From positions 3,471,235-3,535,234 of the forward strand of contig NZ_HE997181.1 in assembly GCF_000312425.1 (NCBI RefSeq): DNA of 64,000 nucleotides, written 5' to 3'. Shown one piece after another: positions 18,137 to 26,694 of this stretch. The notes under the pieces were generated by a model that was not told the DNA's origin, did no database searches, and saw nothing but the letters and a program-made list of their open reading frames with translations. Origin of the DNA: Reyranella massiliensis 521 (GTDB lineage Bacteria; Pseudomonadota; Alphaproteobacteria; Reyranellales; Reyranellaceae). Both the position numbers and the translations under genes were made by a program. The first letter of the stretch is position 1. The number at the start of each line of letters is the position of its first letter.

Positions 18137-19036
18137 CTAAGCCTTGCCTTCGAGCAGCGGCCGTTCGCGATGGAAAAGGTCGATCACGGCGTCCATGACG
18201 GCGCGCACCCGCGGCAGCGCGCGCAGATCGCGGTGCACGAGGAGCCACTGGTCGGCGAAGACATCGGCGATAATGTCGCCCACGCGTTTCAGGGCCGGGT
18301 CCGGTTCGCCGAGAAAGCACGGCAGTACGGCAAGGCCGGCGCCGGCGCGCGTCGCCTCGTGCAGCACAAGCCAGTTGTTGCCGCGCACCGCCAGCCGTCG
18401 ACCGGCCAGCCGCTCGAGCAGCCATTGCTGGCCCGGCATATAGCCATGGTCGTCGTCGAAGCCCAGCCACGGATGGTCGACGAGGGCTGCCACCGGATCG
18501 ACCCTGGCGGGGCGACCTACCGGGAAATCGCGGGCCGCGTAGATCGCATAGGCGACGCGGCCCAGCTTGCGCGCCACGATGTCGCCGACCTCCGGCACCT
18601 GCTCGCGAATCAAGAGATCGGCTTCGCGGCGCGACAGGTTGGCGAGCGTATGGCTCGCCGCCACCTCGAATTCGATCTGCTCCAACTTTTCACGCAGCTC
18701 GGCGAGGTGACGGGCGATGAAAGCCGCCATCGCCTCGCCGGCCGAGAGCCGCACCGTGCCGCTCACGGTATCGCTGAGACCCGCGCTGCGACGATGGATC
18801 GATTGGGCGGCCTTTTCCATCGCCTTGGTATCGGCCAGCAGCTCCTCGCCGGCGCTGGTCGGCACGAAGCGATCGGGCAGCCGCTCGAACAGGCGGGCAC
18901 CGATCTGCCTTTCGAGCACGGCCACCCGGCGCGACACGGTGGGATGGCTGACGCCCAGCGTCCGGGCCGCCGTGGTGAGCGTGCCTTCGCGCGCCAGAGC
19001 CAGGAAAATGCGGAGATCGTCCCAGTTGGGAGTCAT
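18137..19036 (-). CDS. LysR-type transcriptional regulator
   Basis: The helix-turn-helix domain reads WDDLRIFLALAREGTLTTAARTLGVSHPTVSRRVAVLE, followed by LFERLPDRFVPTSAGEELL and an effector-binding domain, about 300 residues in all. ATG 19036 is preferred; a TTG two codons upstream is also in frame. A 16-bp palindrome covers the start codon region, suggesting autoregulation. The fused ABC exporter is divergent with a 71-bp gap, while the orphan ABC receptor lies downstream on the same strand. The target genes are therefore unclear. Confidence 0.92.
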   Translation of the reverse strand: MTPNWDDLRIFLALAREGTLTTAARTLGVSHPTVSRRVAVLERQIGARLFERLPDRFVPTSAGEELLADTKAMEKAAQSIHRRSAGLSDTVSGTVRLSAGEAMAAFIARHLAELREKLEQIEFEVAASHTLANLSRREADLLIREQVPEVGDIVARKLGRVAYAIYAARDFPVGRPARVDPVAALVDHPWLGFDDDHGYMPGQQWLLERLAGRRLAVRGNNWLVLHEATRAGAGLAVLPCFLGEPDPALKRVGDIIADVFADQWLLVHRDLRALPRVRAVMDAVIDLFHRERPLLEGKA

Positions 19037-19051
19037 GTACAAAATTGTACA
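19036..19051. promoter_or_regulatory. Palindrome TGTACAA-AA-TTGTACA at LysR start
   Basis: Two perfect 7-bp arms are separated by AA, overlapping the LysR start codon and lying 57 nt before the divergent ABC exporter. It is a candidate operator. It lacks the T-N11-A spacing of standard LysR boxes, so the binding protein is not certain. Confidence 0.5.
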
Positions 19052-19107
19052 GGGACTTTTCCGAATTGTGGACTGACGAATAAGGATGTTCGACCTAGCA
19101 TTCCACC

Positions 19108-22100
19108 ATGCATATCGAACCGCGCCTGCTCGTGTTCACCCGGGGCGTCCGCGCCCGCATCGCGGCAACCGTCGCCGTCGGCCTGCTGGGCGTCGGCCTG
19201 GGCATTGCCCGCCTCGCCCTGCTGGGCTGGCTGATCGGCCAGGTCTTCGCCGGCAAGCCCCTGCAGGAGCTGGTGCTGCCGGTGGTGCTGATCGCCATCG
19301 TCATGGTGCTGCGCGGTGCGGCCGAGCACTGGCGCGCCGTGATGGCGCACGAAACGGCGGCGAGGGTTCAGAAGACGCTGCGCCGGACGCTCTACGACAA
19401 GGTGGCCTCGCTCGGACCCGGCACGGTCGGTCGCCAGCGGTCCGGCGGACTCACGCTTTCCATGATCGACGGCGTCGAACAGCTCGAAACCTATTTCGGC
19501 CAGTTCCTGCCGCAGTTCATGATCGCATTGCTGTCGCCTTTGCTGATCTTCGTCGTCGTCGCCTTCATCGACCTGCCGGTCGCGGCGGTGATGCTGGGCT
19601 TTGCGCTGCTGGCCCTGTTCGCCCCCGCGCTCTGGCACAAATGGGACGTGCGCGCCTCGATCGCGCGCATGACGGCGTACAAGTCCTTCGCCGCCGAATT
19701 CCTCGACTCCATCCAGGGCCTCGCGACGCTCAAGGCCTTCGGCCAGGGCAAGGCGCGCGCCGACAAGCTCGAAGTCGAGGCGCGCGATCTCTTCCGCCGC
19801 ACCATGTGGGTGCTGGGCACCAACTCGCTGGCGCGCGGCATTACCGATACGTCGATAGCGGGCGGCGCAGCTGCAGCGCTGATCTACGGCGCCTCGCGCG
19901 TGGAAGCCGGCGCCATGTCGCTCACCGCCCTGCTGGTCATCCTGATGCTGGGCGTAGAAATCTTCCGGCCGATGCGCGAGCTGCGCTCCGTGCTGCACCA
20001 GGGCATGGTCGGCCTCTCCGCGGCGCAAGGCATCTATCGCATTCTCGACGACCAGGCTTCCGTGGCCGATGCGCCGCCTGCGGCGCTCAGCTCGGTGCTG
20101 GCCCCCACCATCGCCTTCGAGAACGTGCGCTTCGCCTATCCCGGCACACGCCGCACCGTGCACGACAACCTCACCTTCACCGCGGCGGCCGGCGAGCGGC
20201 TGGGTCTGGTCGGCTCTTCGGGCGGCGGCAAATCGTCGATCGTGCGCCTGCTGCTGCGCTTCTACGATCCCGACGAGGGACGCATCCTGCTGGGCGGGCA
20301 CGACCTGCGTTCGCTTTCCTTCGCACAGATCCGTTCCCTGATCTCGGTGGTGAACCAGGACACGTTCCTGTTCCACGGCACGGTCGAGGAGAACATCCGG
20401 CTCGGCAAGCCGGCCGCATCGCAGGCGGAAATGGAGGACGCGGCACGCGCCGCCAACATCCACGAATTCGTCCTGAGCCTGCCGCAGGGCTACCAGACCG
20501 TGATTGGCGAGAAAGGCATCAAGCTCTCGGGCGGCCAGCGCCAGCGTCTGGCGATCGCCCGTGCTCTCTTGCGCGACACGCCGATCCTGGTGCTCGACGA
20601 AGCGCTCTCCGCCGTCGACGCGGAGAACGAGGCCGTGATCCAGGAAGCGCTGGACCGGCTGATGCAGGGCCGCACGACGATCATCCTGGCGCACCGGCTG
20701 TCGAGCGTCATCGATTGCGACCGCATCCTGGTGCTCGACCGCGGCCATGTCGCCGAGGAAGGCAAGCATGGGCCGCTGATGAACCAGGGCGGCGTCTATG
20801 CCCGGTTGATGGCCGAGCAGGCGCGCGAGCAGCAGGTCGGTGCGGCCGCCGACATGATCGACGCCCCGGCCCGCGCCGAGACCGTCGCCAATACGCCGGG
20901 CGGCGCGGTGAAGCCGGTGACCGAAGGCATCATCAAGGCCGAGGGCCTCACCTGGTATCAGGTGGTCGCGGCGCTGATGAAGGTGATCATGCCGTGGAAG
21001 GGCAAGCTCACCGCCACCTTCATCCTGGGCGTGCTGAGGGTCGTGGCCTTCATCGGCATCGGCGTGCTGTCGGCGCTGATCGTGCTCGCGCTCAAGAACC
21101 ACGAGCCCTATGGCGGGCTCGCCATTGCACTCGCAATCCTGGCGCCGCTCTCCGGCCTGCTGCACTGGCTGGAATCCTGGCTGGCGCACGACATGGCCTT
21201 CCGCCTGCTGGCCGAAATGCGCATCGACGCCTTCCGCAAGCTCGATGCGCTGGCGCCGGCCTATCTCACGCGCCGCCGCACCGGCGACCTGATGGCGCTG
21301 GCCACCCACGATATCGAGCTGGTCGAATACTTCTTCGCCCACACCGTGGCGCCGGCCTTCGTCGCGATCCTGGTGCCGGCCGTCGTGGTCGCAGCCCTTG
21401 CCACGGCCAATGGCTGGCTGGCGGTCGCCCTGGTGCCGTTCCTGCTGGCGGTGGGCCTCAGCCCCTTCCTGATGCGCAAGCGTGTCGACAGGCTCGGCAG
21501 CGAGGCGCGCGAGGCTGCCGGCGAACTGGGCGCCTTTGCCGTGGACTCGGTGCAAGGTCTGGGCGAGATCGTGGCCTTCCAGCAGGAGAAGCCGCGTGGC
21601 GACAAGCTCGACCAGCTTTCGCAGCGCCATATCTCGCTGCGCCTGCCCTTCTTCAGCGAACTCACGCTCCAGCACGCGATCCTCGAAGTGCTGACCGGCC
21701 TTGGCGGCCTGGCGGTCGTCGTGGTCGGTGCTGTCCTGTCGGCGCAGGGTGCGCTCGATCCTGGCCTGCTGCCGCTGATGACCATCCTGGCGATGGCGGC
21801 CTTCCTGCCGGTGTCCGAGATCGCGCAGATCGGCCGCCAGCTTGCCGACACGCTGGGCGCGACACGCCGCGTCTATGCGTTGGCCAACGAGCCGATCCCG
21901 GTGCGCGACGGCCCGGGCGTGCCCGTCGCGCGCGGGGCCGCCGCGCTTTCGCTCGAGAAAGTGACCTTCACCTATCCGGGCCAGACGCGCCGCGCGCTGA
22001 GCGATGTCAGCTTCGACATTCCCGCCGGCAAGACCGTGGCCCTGGTCGGGACGTCCGGCGCCGGCAAGACGACGACGGCGCAACTGCTGATGCGCTTCTG

Positions 22101-22689
22101 GGATCCCGACTCCGGCCGCATCCTGCTGAACGGCGCCGATCTCAAGGACTACAAGCTCGACGCCCTGCGCGCCCTCGTGGCCCTCGTCGCGCAGGATACC
22201 TACCTGTTCAACGACACGTTGCGCGCCAACATCCTGATCGCCCGGCCCGAGGCCACGGATTCCGAGCTGCAGGCCGCCATCGAACATGCCTCGCTCGGCG
22301 AACTCGTCGCCGCCCTGCCCGAAGGTCTCGACTCGCCGGTCGGCGAGCGCGGCACCAGCCTCAGCGGCGGCCAGCGCCAGAGAGTCGCCATCGCCCGCGC
22401 TTTCCTCAAGGATGCACCGATCCTCATCCTCGACGAGGCGACGTCGCATCTCGATGCGGTGAACGAACAGGCCGTGCGGCGCGCCCTCGACGTGCTCAAG
22501 GCCGATCGCACCACCATCGTGATCGCCCACCGCCTTTCGACCGTGCGCGACGCCGATCTGATCGTGGTGCTGGACGAAGGCCGCGTAGCGGAAAGCGGAA
22601 CACACGCTTCGCTTCTCTCGCGTGGCGGACTCTACGCTCGCCTGGTGTCCCGCCAGCTTGCCGCCGTCTACGCGCCCGCGGCACAGTGA
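19108..22689 (+). CDS. Fused two-half ABC exporter (CydDC-like)
   Basis: This single 1193-residue chain contains two complete ABC exporter halves. TMD1 spans about residues 10-320, with NBD1 carrying Walker A GSSGGGKSS (about 369), signature LSGGQRQR (about 473) and Walker B ILVLDEAL (about 493). TMD2 spans about 610-910, with NBD2 carrying GTSGAGKTT (about 981), LSGGQRQR (about 1085) and ILILDEAT (about 1105). Both ATP sites look competent. CydD and CydC, which export cysteine/glutathione for cytochrome assembly, are normally separate genes; the fused form has unknown cargo. The monooxygenase gene starts 5 nt downstream. Confidence 0.93.
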   Translation: MHIEPRLLVFTRGVRARIAATVAVGLLGVGLGIARLALLGWLIGQVFAGKPLQELVLPVVLIAIVMVLRGAAEHWRAVMAHETAARVQKTLRRTLYDKVASLGPGTVGRQRSGGLTLSMIDGVEQLETYFGQFLPQFMIALLSPLLIFVVVAFIDLPVAAVMLGFALLALFAPALWHKWDVRASIARMTAYKSFAAEFLDSIQGLATLKAFGQGKARADKLEVEARDLFRRTMWVLGTNSLARGITDTSIAGGAAAALIYGASRVEAGAMSLTALLVILMLGVEIFRPMRELRSVLHQGMVGLSAAQGIYRILDDQASVADAPPAALSSVLAPTIAFENVRFAYPGTRRTVHDNLTFTAAAGERLGLVGSSGGGKSSIVRLLLRFYDPDEGRILLGGHDLRSLSFAQIRSLISVVNQDTFLFHGTVEENIRLGKPAASQAEMEDAARAANIHEFVLSLPQGYQTVIGEKGIKLSGGQRQRLAIARALLRDTPILVLDEALSAVDAENEAVIQEALDRLMQGRTTIILAHRLSSVIDCDRILVLDRGHVAEEGKHGPLMNQGGVYARLMAEQAREQQVGAAADMIDAPARAETVANTPGGAVKPVTEGIIKAEGLTWYQVVAALMKVIMPWKGKLTATFILGVLRVVAFIGIGVLSALIVLALKNHEPYGGLAIALAILAPLSGLLHWLESWLAHDMAFRLLAEMRIDAFRKLDALAPAYLTRRRTGDLMALATHDIELVEYFFAHTVAPAFVAILVPAVVVAALATANGWLAVALVPFLLAVGLSPFLMRKRVDRLGSEAREAAGELGAFAVDSVQGLGEIVAFQQEKPRGDKLDQLSQRHISLRLPFFSELTLQHAILEVLTGLGGLAVVVVGAVLSAQGALDPGLLPLMTILAMAAFLPVSEIAQIGRQLADTLGATRRVYALANEPIPVRDGPGVPVARGAAALSLEKVTFTYPGQTRRALSDVSFDIPAGKTVALVGTSGAGKTTTAQLLMRFWDPDSGRILLNGADLKDYKLDALRALVALVAQDTYLFNDTLRANILIARPEATDSELQAAIEHASLGELVAALPEGLDSPVGERGTSLSGGQRQRVAIARAFLKDAPILILDEATSHLDAVNEQAVRRALDVLKADRTTIVIAHRLSTVRDADLIVVLDEGRVAESGTHASLLSRGGLYARLVSRQLAAVYAPAAQ

Positions 22690-22693
22690 GGGG

Positions 22694-24013
22694 ATGAAGC
22701 GACAGCTCCACCTCAATCTGTTCATCCAGAGCCGCGGCCATCACGAAGCCTCGTGGCGTCATCCCGACTCTTCGCCGCTGGCGTTGACCGACGTCGAGTA
22801 TTTTCGCGATCTCGCGCGTCGCGCCGAAGCCGGTCTGTTCGACTCGATCTTCCTCGCCGACACCCTGGCGTTGATGGACACGGTGGCGCACGCCGCCAGC
22901 ACCTGGCTCGAACCGATCACGACGCTCGGCGCCATCGCCGGCTCGACCAGCCATATCGGCCTGATCGCGACGGCGTCGACGACCTATTCAGAGCCTTTCA
23001 ACCTCGCCCGCCAGTTCGGCTCGCTCGACCATATCAGCGGCGGTCGGGTCGGCTGGAACATCGTGACGTCCTGGCTGGCCGCCGCGGCGCGCAACTATGG
23101 CGGCGAGAGCCTCGTCAGCCACGACGAACGCTACGAGCGCGGCGAGGAATTCGTCCAGGTCGTGAAGGCGCTGTGGGACAGCTGGGCCGACGATGCCGTG
23201 CTCGACGATCGGGCGAGCGGTCAGTATGCCCATGCCGATCGCATCCGGCCGATCAATCATGAGGGCAAATACTATCGCGTCGCCGGGCCACTCAACATGC
23301 CCCGCGGCCCGCAGGGCCGTCCGGTGTTCGTGCAGGCGGGTTCCTCCGATACCGGGCGCCGCTTCGCGGCCCGCCATGCCGAGGCCGTCTTCACGGCGCA
23401 GATGGAGAAGAAGACGGCGCAGGATTTCTACGCCGACCTGAAGGCGCTTGCCGCTGCCGAGGGACGCAAGCCCGAGCACGTGTTGATCCTGCCGGGTCTC
23501 AGCCCTGTCATCGCCTCGACCGAGGCCGAAGCCCAGCGCCTGGCACGCGATCTCAACGAACTCACCGACCCCGAGGTCGGACGCAAGCGGCTGAGCGGCC
23601 GCTTCGGCGGCCATGATTTCTCGCACCTTCCGCTCGACCGGCCGCTGACGGCCGAGGACTTTCCCGATCCCAGCGCCGTGCAGGCGGCGCGCAGCCGAAC
23701 CGAAGTGATCGTGGGTCTGGTCCGTCGCGAGAAATATACGCTACGCCAGCTTCTCGCTTATCTCGCCGGCGCGCGCGGCCACTTCACCACGGCGGGCACA
23801 CCCGAGCAGATCGCCGACCTGATCGAGGACTGGTTCAACGACGGCGCTGCCGACGGCTTCAATCTGATGCCGCCCTTGCTGCCCTCGATGCTGGACGTCT
23901 TCGTCACCGAAGTCGTGCCGCTTCTACAGAAGCGCGGACTTTTCCGCAGCGCCTATGAAGGCAAGACGTTACGCGATCATTTCGGTTTGCCGCGCCCCGG
24001 CACATGTCGTTGA
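22694..24013 (+). CDS. FMN-dependent monooxygenase, NtaA/SnaA/DszA type (luciferase-like)
   Basis: This 439-residue luciferase-fold monooxygenase uses FMNH2 from a separate reductase. It begins MKRQLHLNLFIQSRGHHEASWRH. Family blocks are EPITTLGAIAGSTSHIGLIATASTTYSEPFNLAR (cited in part), GRVGWNIVTSW and the strand PVFVQAGSSDTGRRFAARHAE. Members cleave nitrilotriacetate, EDTA, dibenzothiophene sulfone or similar compounds. The start at 22694 follows the ABC exporter stop by 4 nt with AGGGG before it, so the two are cotranscribed. A Bug receptor follows, and uptake and oxidation of one compound is a reasonable inference. Confidence 0.92.
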   Translation: MKRQLHLNLFIQSRGHHEASWRHPDSSPLALTDVEYFRDLARRAEAGLFDSIFLADTLALMDTVAHAASTWLEPITTLGAIAGSTSHIGLIATASTTYSEPFNLARQFGSLDHISGGRVGWNIVTSWLAAAARNYGGESLVSHDERYERGEEFVQVVKALWDSWADDAVLDDRASGQYAHADRIRPINHEGKYYRVAGPLNMPRGPQGRPVFVQAGSSDTGRRFAARHAEAVFTAQMEKKTAQDFYADLKALAAAEGRKPEHVLILPGLSPVIASTEAEAQRLARDLNELTDPEVGRKRLSGRFGGHDFSHLPLDRPLTAEDFPDPSAVQAARSRTEVIVGLVRREKYTLRQLLAYLAGARGHFTTAGTPEQIADLIEDWFNDGAADGFNLMPPLLPSMLDVFVTEVVPLLQKRGLFRSAYEGKTLRDHFGLPRPGTCR

Positions 24014-24061
24014 AGCGTCTATGTCTTGCCGCGGACACATGACCTGCGGCATCCTCGGATC

Positions 24062-25048
24062 GTGGTGACATCGACGAAATCTCTTCGCCGCCGATCGATA
24101 CTTGGCGCGGCACTTGTGGCTCCGGCACTCGTTCACGCGCAGACGGGCCTGCCCGATCGAGCGCTGCGCATCATCATCGGCTTCGCGGCAGGCGGTGGCT
24201 CAGACGTCATGGCCCGTCTCATCGCCGCCGCACTCGAGCGGCGCGTCGGACGCAGGATCACCGTCGAGAATCGTCCGGGAGGTACGGGGGCTGCCGCCGG
24301 CGAAGCGCTGAAGATTGGCGGTACCGACGGCAGCATGGTCGCCTTCATGCCGAGCCCTTCGCTGATCGCGAAGCTCTTCGTGCCGACTTATCCAATCGAT
24401 CCGCTAACCGACCTGGCGCCGATCACGATCGCCGGCACTTTCGTCGAAGCCTTCGCCGTCTCGCCCAAGGTCGACGTTTCGACCGTGGCGGAATATGTCG
24501 AATGGCTGAAGGCCGGCGAGCCGGGACGCAACAAGGTCGGCACCACGGCAACCGATGCCATGTTGCAGTACTACACGCGCCTGCTCAGCCGCGAGTTCGG
24601 CGTGCCGATGGAAGGCCAGGCCTTTCGCGGAACCGCGCCGCTGGTAGCCGACATGGAGGCCGGCAAGGTGCCAGCAGGTGTCGCCGGACTCACCTCCTTC
24701 CTCGTCGCGCATCGCGGCAACCGCCTGCGCATCCTTGCCACCTCCGGTTCCAAGAGAGTTTCGGTGGCGCCCGACCTGCCGACCGCGGCGGAGGCCGGCT
24801 ATCCGGGTCTGACGATGGAGGAGTGGTATGGCTTCTTCGCCGCCGCCAACACGCCGCCGCCTCTGGTCGATGCCTGGAATCAGGCCCTCACCGCCGTGCT
24901 GAAGGACAAGGAAGTCATCGAGCGGCTCTCCCAGTTGGGCCTCGAGGTGGAGACCTCCACGCCGGCCGCCTGCGGCGAGCGGCTCGCCGCCCATATGAAG
25001 AAGTGGCAGGCGACCTTGCAGGGGCTCGGTCTGAGGCCGACGCTGTAA
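24062..25048 (+). CDS. Tripartite tricarboxylate transporter receptor (Bug family)
   Basis: This is a periplasmic solute receptor of about 328 residues. A basic Tat-like signal (KSLRRRSILGAALVAPALVHA) is followed by LPDRALRIIIGFAAGGGSDVMARL and VENRPGGTGAAAGEAL, both typical of the Bug family. The start is uncertain: GTG 24062 or 24065 gives the signal peptide, and a TTG at 24026 is also in frame, but none has a convincing Shine-Dalgarno. It follows the flavin monooxygenase gene on the same strand. No permease genes are nearby. Confidence 0.85.
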   Translation: MVTSTKSLRRRSILGAALVAPALVHAQTGLPDRALRIIIGFAAGGGSDVMARLIAAALERRVGRRITVENRPGGTGAAAGEALKIGGTDGSMVAFMPSPSLIAKLFVPTYPIDPLTDLAPITIAGTFVEAFAVSPKVDVSTVAEYVEWLKAGEPGRNKVGTTATDAMLQYYTRLLSREFGVPMEGQAFRGTAPLVADMEAGKVPAGVAGLTSFLVAHRGNRLRILATSGSKRVSVAPDLPTAAEAGYPGLTMEEWYGFFAAANTPPPLVDAWNQALTAVLKDKEVIERLSQLGLEVETSTPAACGERLAAHMKKWQATLQGLGLRPTL

Positions 25049-25077
25049 GCGCATAGATGCCGGAAGGGGAATCAGGG

Positions 25078-25461
25078 ATGTTCAGCCACGTCACCATCGG
25101 CAGCAACGATCTCGCGAAGGCGAAATCTTTCTACGACGAGCTGCTGAAGCCGCTCGGCCTGGTGCGTCATCTCGAGTTCCCGACGGCGGTCGGGTATGGC
25201 CGTCCCGGTGGCCGGCCGCAGCTCTGGGTGCTGAACCCGCTCGACGAGAAGGCGGCCACGGTCGGCAATGGCGTCACCATCGGTCTTGAAGCCGACAACC
25301 GTGGCAGCGTAGACGCGGCCTACAAGGCCGCCATGAACGCCGGGGCGAAAGACGAAGGCGCGCCGGGTCTGCGGCCGCACTATCATCCCGACTACTATGG
25401 CGCCTATGTGCGCGACCTCGACGGCAACAAGATCTGCGTCGTCTGCCACAAGAAACCCTGA
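25078..25461 (+). CDS. VOC-family (glyoxalase-like) protein
   Basis: This 127-residue single-domain vicinal oxygen chelate protein has MFSHVTIGSNDLAKAKSFYDELL at the start and ends with YYGAYVRDLDGNKICVVCH. The metal-site pattern His (SHVTIG) and Glu/Asp positions are of the VOC type, but the reaction is unknown. ATG 25078 is chosen because AGGGGA lies 8 nt upstream; ATG 25057 is in frame. The TGA is 14 nt before the start of the candidate selenoprotein gene, so the two form one unit. Confidence 0.85.
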   Translation: MFSHVTIGSNDLAKAKSFYDELLKPLGLVRHLEFPTAVGYGRPGGRPQLWVLNPLDEKAATVGNGVTIGLEADNRGSVDAAYKAAMNAGAKDEGAPGLRPHYHPDYYGAYVRDLDGNKICVVCHKKP

Positions 25462-25475
25462 GCAGGAGAGCAAGC

Positions 25476-26228
25476 ATGACGGAGCCACTGAAGGTCTTCT
25501 GGCAGCCCGGTTGAACGAGCTGTCTGAGACTCAAGGAGTTTCTATCGGTCCGTGGGATCGACTTCGTTTCAGTAAATGTACTCGAGGATCCGGCCGGCCT
25601 GGCTGAGCTGCAGGCGCTCGGCGTGCGATCCGTGCCGGTGCTGTCGCGCGGCAAGGACTTCGTGTTCGGCCAGAGCCTGCCGCAGATCGTGGCCTTCCTC
25701 GGGCTTGCCGAGAAGGCAGGCCCCGCCCTCTCGGCGGACGAACTCAGCCGGCGCCTCGACAAGTTCATGAGCGCGGCCCTCGCGCTGTTGCCGCTGATGC
25801 CGGCGGAGCGCCTGCACATCCATGTGCCCGGCCGGCCGCGCAGCTACCGCGCGCTGGCCTTCCATCTGTTCAAGGTGGTCGATGCCTTCCTCGACGCCGA
25901 GCAAGGCATCACACTGGTCCAGGCGATGTTCCGGGAGGAGCCGGCACCCGATGCCGGGCACGGGGCGCTCGTCGACTACGGCGCGTCCATACGAGGTCGC
26001 TTCCGCGCCTGGCGTGCGGATGGCGACACCGATCCGTCCCGATCGCTTGCCACCTACTATGGCGCGCAAAGCCTGCATGAATTGCTCGAACGGACGACCT
26101 GGCACTCGGGCCAGCACGTTCGGCAATGGATGATGTTGCTGGAGCGCGAGGGCGTGTCGTTCCAGCGCCCGCTCGGCGATGCCGATTTCGCCCGTCTGCC
26201 AATGCCGGCCAACGTCTGGGACGGCTGA
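25476..26228 (+). CDS. Candidate selenoprotein: glutaredoxin-like (U-x-x-C) domain fused to DinB-like domain
   Basis: Seen: ATG 25476 follows the Shine-Dalgarno AGGAGA with optimal spacing. The frame reads MTEPLKVFWQPG, then TGA (25512-25514), then TSCLRLKEFLSVRG and on to a stop at 26228 with no other interruption, 250 residues if TGA is read. Residues 1-75 look like a glutaredoxin/thioredoxin half: strand, P-G-U-T-S-C active site, and the cis-Pro segment GVRSVPVLSRG. Residues about 85-245 look like a DinB/YfiT four-helix domain with conserved His in LAFHLFKVVDAFL and TTWHSGQHVRQWM. Known: Sec replaces the first Cys of such motifs in bacterial redox selenoproteins. Inferred: TGA encodes selenocysteine. 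The next in-frame start, GTG 25623, has no ribosome binding site and would discard the redox site. The alternative is a recent nonsense mutation from TGC/TGT. Confidence 0.75.
25515..25553 (+). promoter_or_regulatory. Candidate bacterial SECIS hairpin
   Basis: A 39-nt foldback begins at the base right after the TGA. The lower stem is ACG/CGT, then an A-C mismatch, then GCTG/CGGT with G-U pairs. A 3x3 internal loop (TCT/TAT) leads to a 7-bp upper stem GAGACTC/GAGTTTC with an AAG loop at 25533-25535. The loop G is 21 nt after the TGA, inside the range known for bacterial SECIS elements. The loop G is third rather than first or second, which is a weakness. Confidence 0.5.
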
Positions 26229-26318
26229 ACGGTCCGCCCTGCGACTGCAACCTACGCCCCTGCAAAGCGTTTTGTCACCGAGATGCCCAACCCGCCCTGC
26301 AGCCTCGGAGGACCCATT

Positions 26319-26651
26319 ATGCGTGCAGCCAGCCATCACAACGGCAAGGACCTCGCCAAGGAAATCGCCCTGCTGAAGACGCAGCTCGAGGAGCTGACGG
26401 AATCGATGAGCGGTACCGGCCAGTCGATTGCGGCCCGCGGCGAAGAAGCGATCGAGGAAACGCTCAAGTCGGCGCGCGCCCTGATCGCCAAGTATGGCGA
26501 CACGGCCAAGGCCGTCGCCCAGGATACGATCAACCTGAAGAACAAGGCGACCGATACCCTGATCGAGCAGACCGAAACCCGTCCGCTGACGACCGTCGCA
26601 GCGATCATCGGCATCGGCTTCCTGGCAGGTTATCTTTGTCGTCGCTCCTAG
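26319..26651 (+). CDS. DUF883 (ElaB/YqjD-like) membrane-anchored protein
   Basis: This is a 110-residue protein. An amphipathic helical part (about residues 8-80, KEIALLKTQLEELTESM and onward) with coiled-coil character is followed by a single C-terminal membrane segment (LTTVAAIIGIGFLAGYL) and the RR end. This is the ElaB/YqjD layout; the E. coli members bind ribosomes at the inner membrane in stationary phase. ATG 26319 has GGAGGA upstream, so the extra 12 codons of the open frame are rejected. The holin-like gene follows 43 nt later. Confidence 0.85.
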   Translation: MRAASHHNGKDLAKEIALLKTQLEELTESMSGTGQSIAARGEEAIEETLKSARALIAKYGDTAKAVAQDTINLKNKATDTLIEQTETRPLTTVAAIIGIGFLAGYLCRRS

Positions 26652-26694
26652 GAAGGCGGCCGGAAGTAAGGGACAACCCTCCGCGCAACCTTCC

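Noticed and set aside
19033..22725. A 1230-codon open frame antisense to the fused ABC exporter
   Set aside because: Composition is Arg/Gln/His-rich with no domain, typical of antisense frames in GC-rich coding DNA; the plus-strand frame has complete ABC motifs.
25476..25514. The TGA at codon 13 as a plain pseudogene mark
   Set aside because: It cannot be excluded, but the rest of the gene has no other damage, the TGA is exactly at a redox Cys position and a hairpin follows; the Sec reading is favoured.
25623..26228. A stand-alone DinB gene starting at GTG 25623
   Set aside because: There is no ribosome binding site, and 36 coding-like codons of the redox domain precede it in the same frame back to a strong start at 25476.
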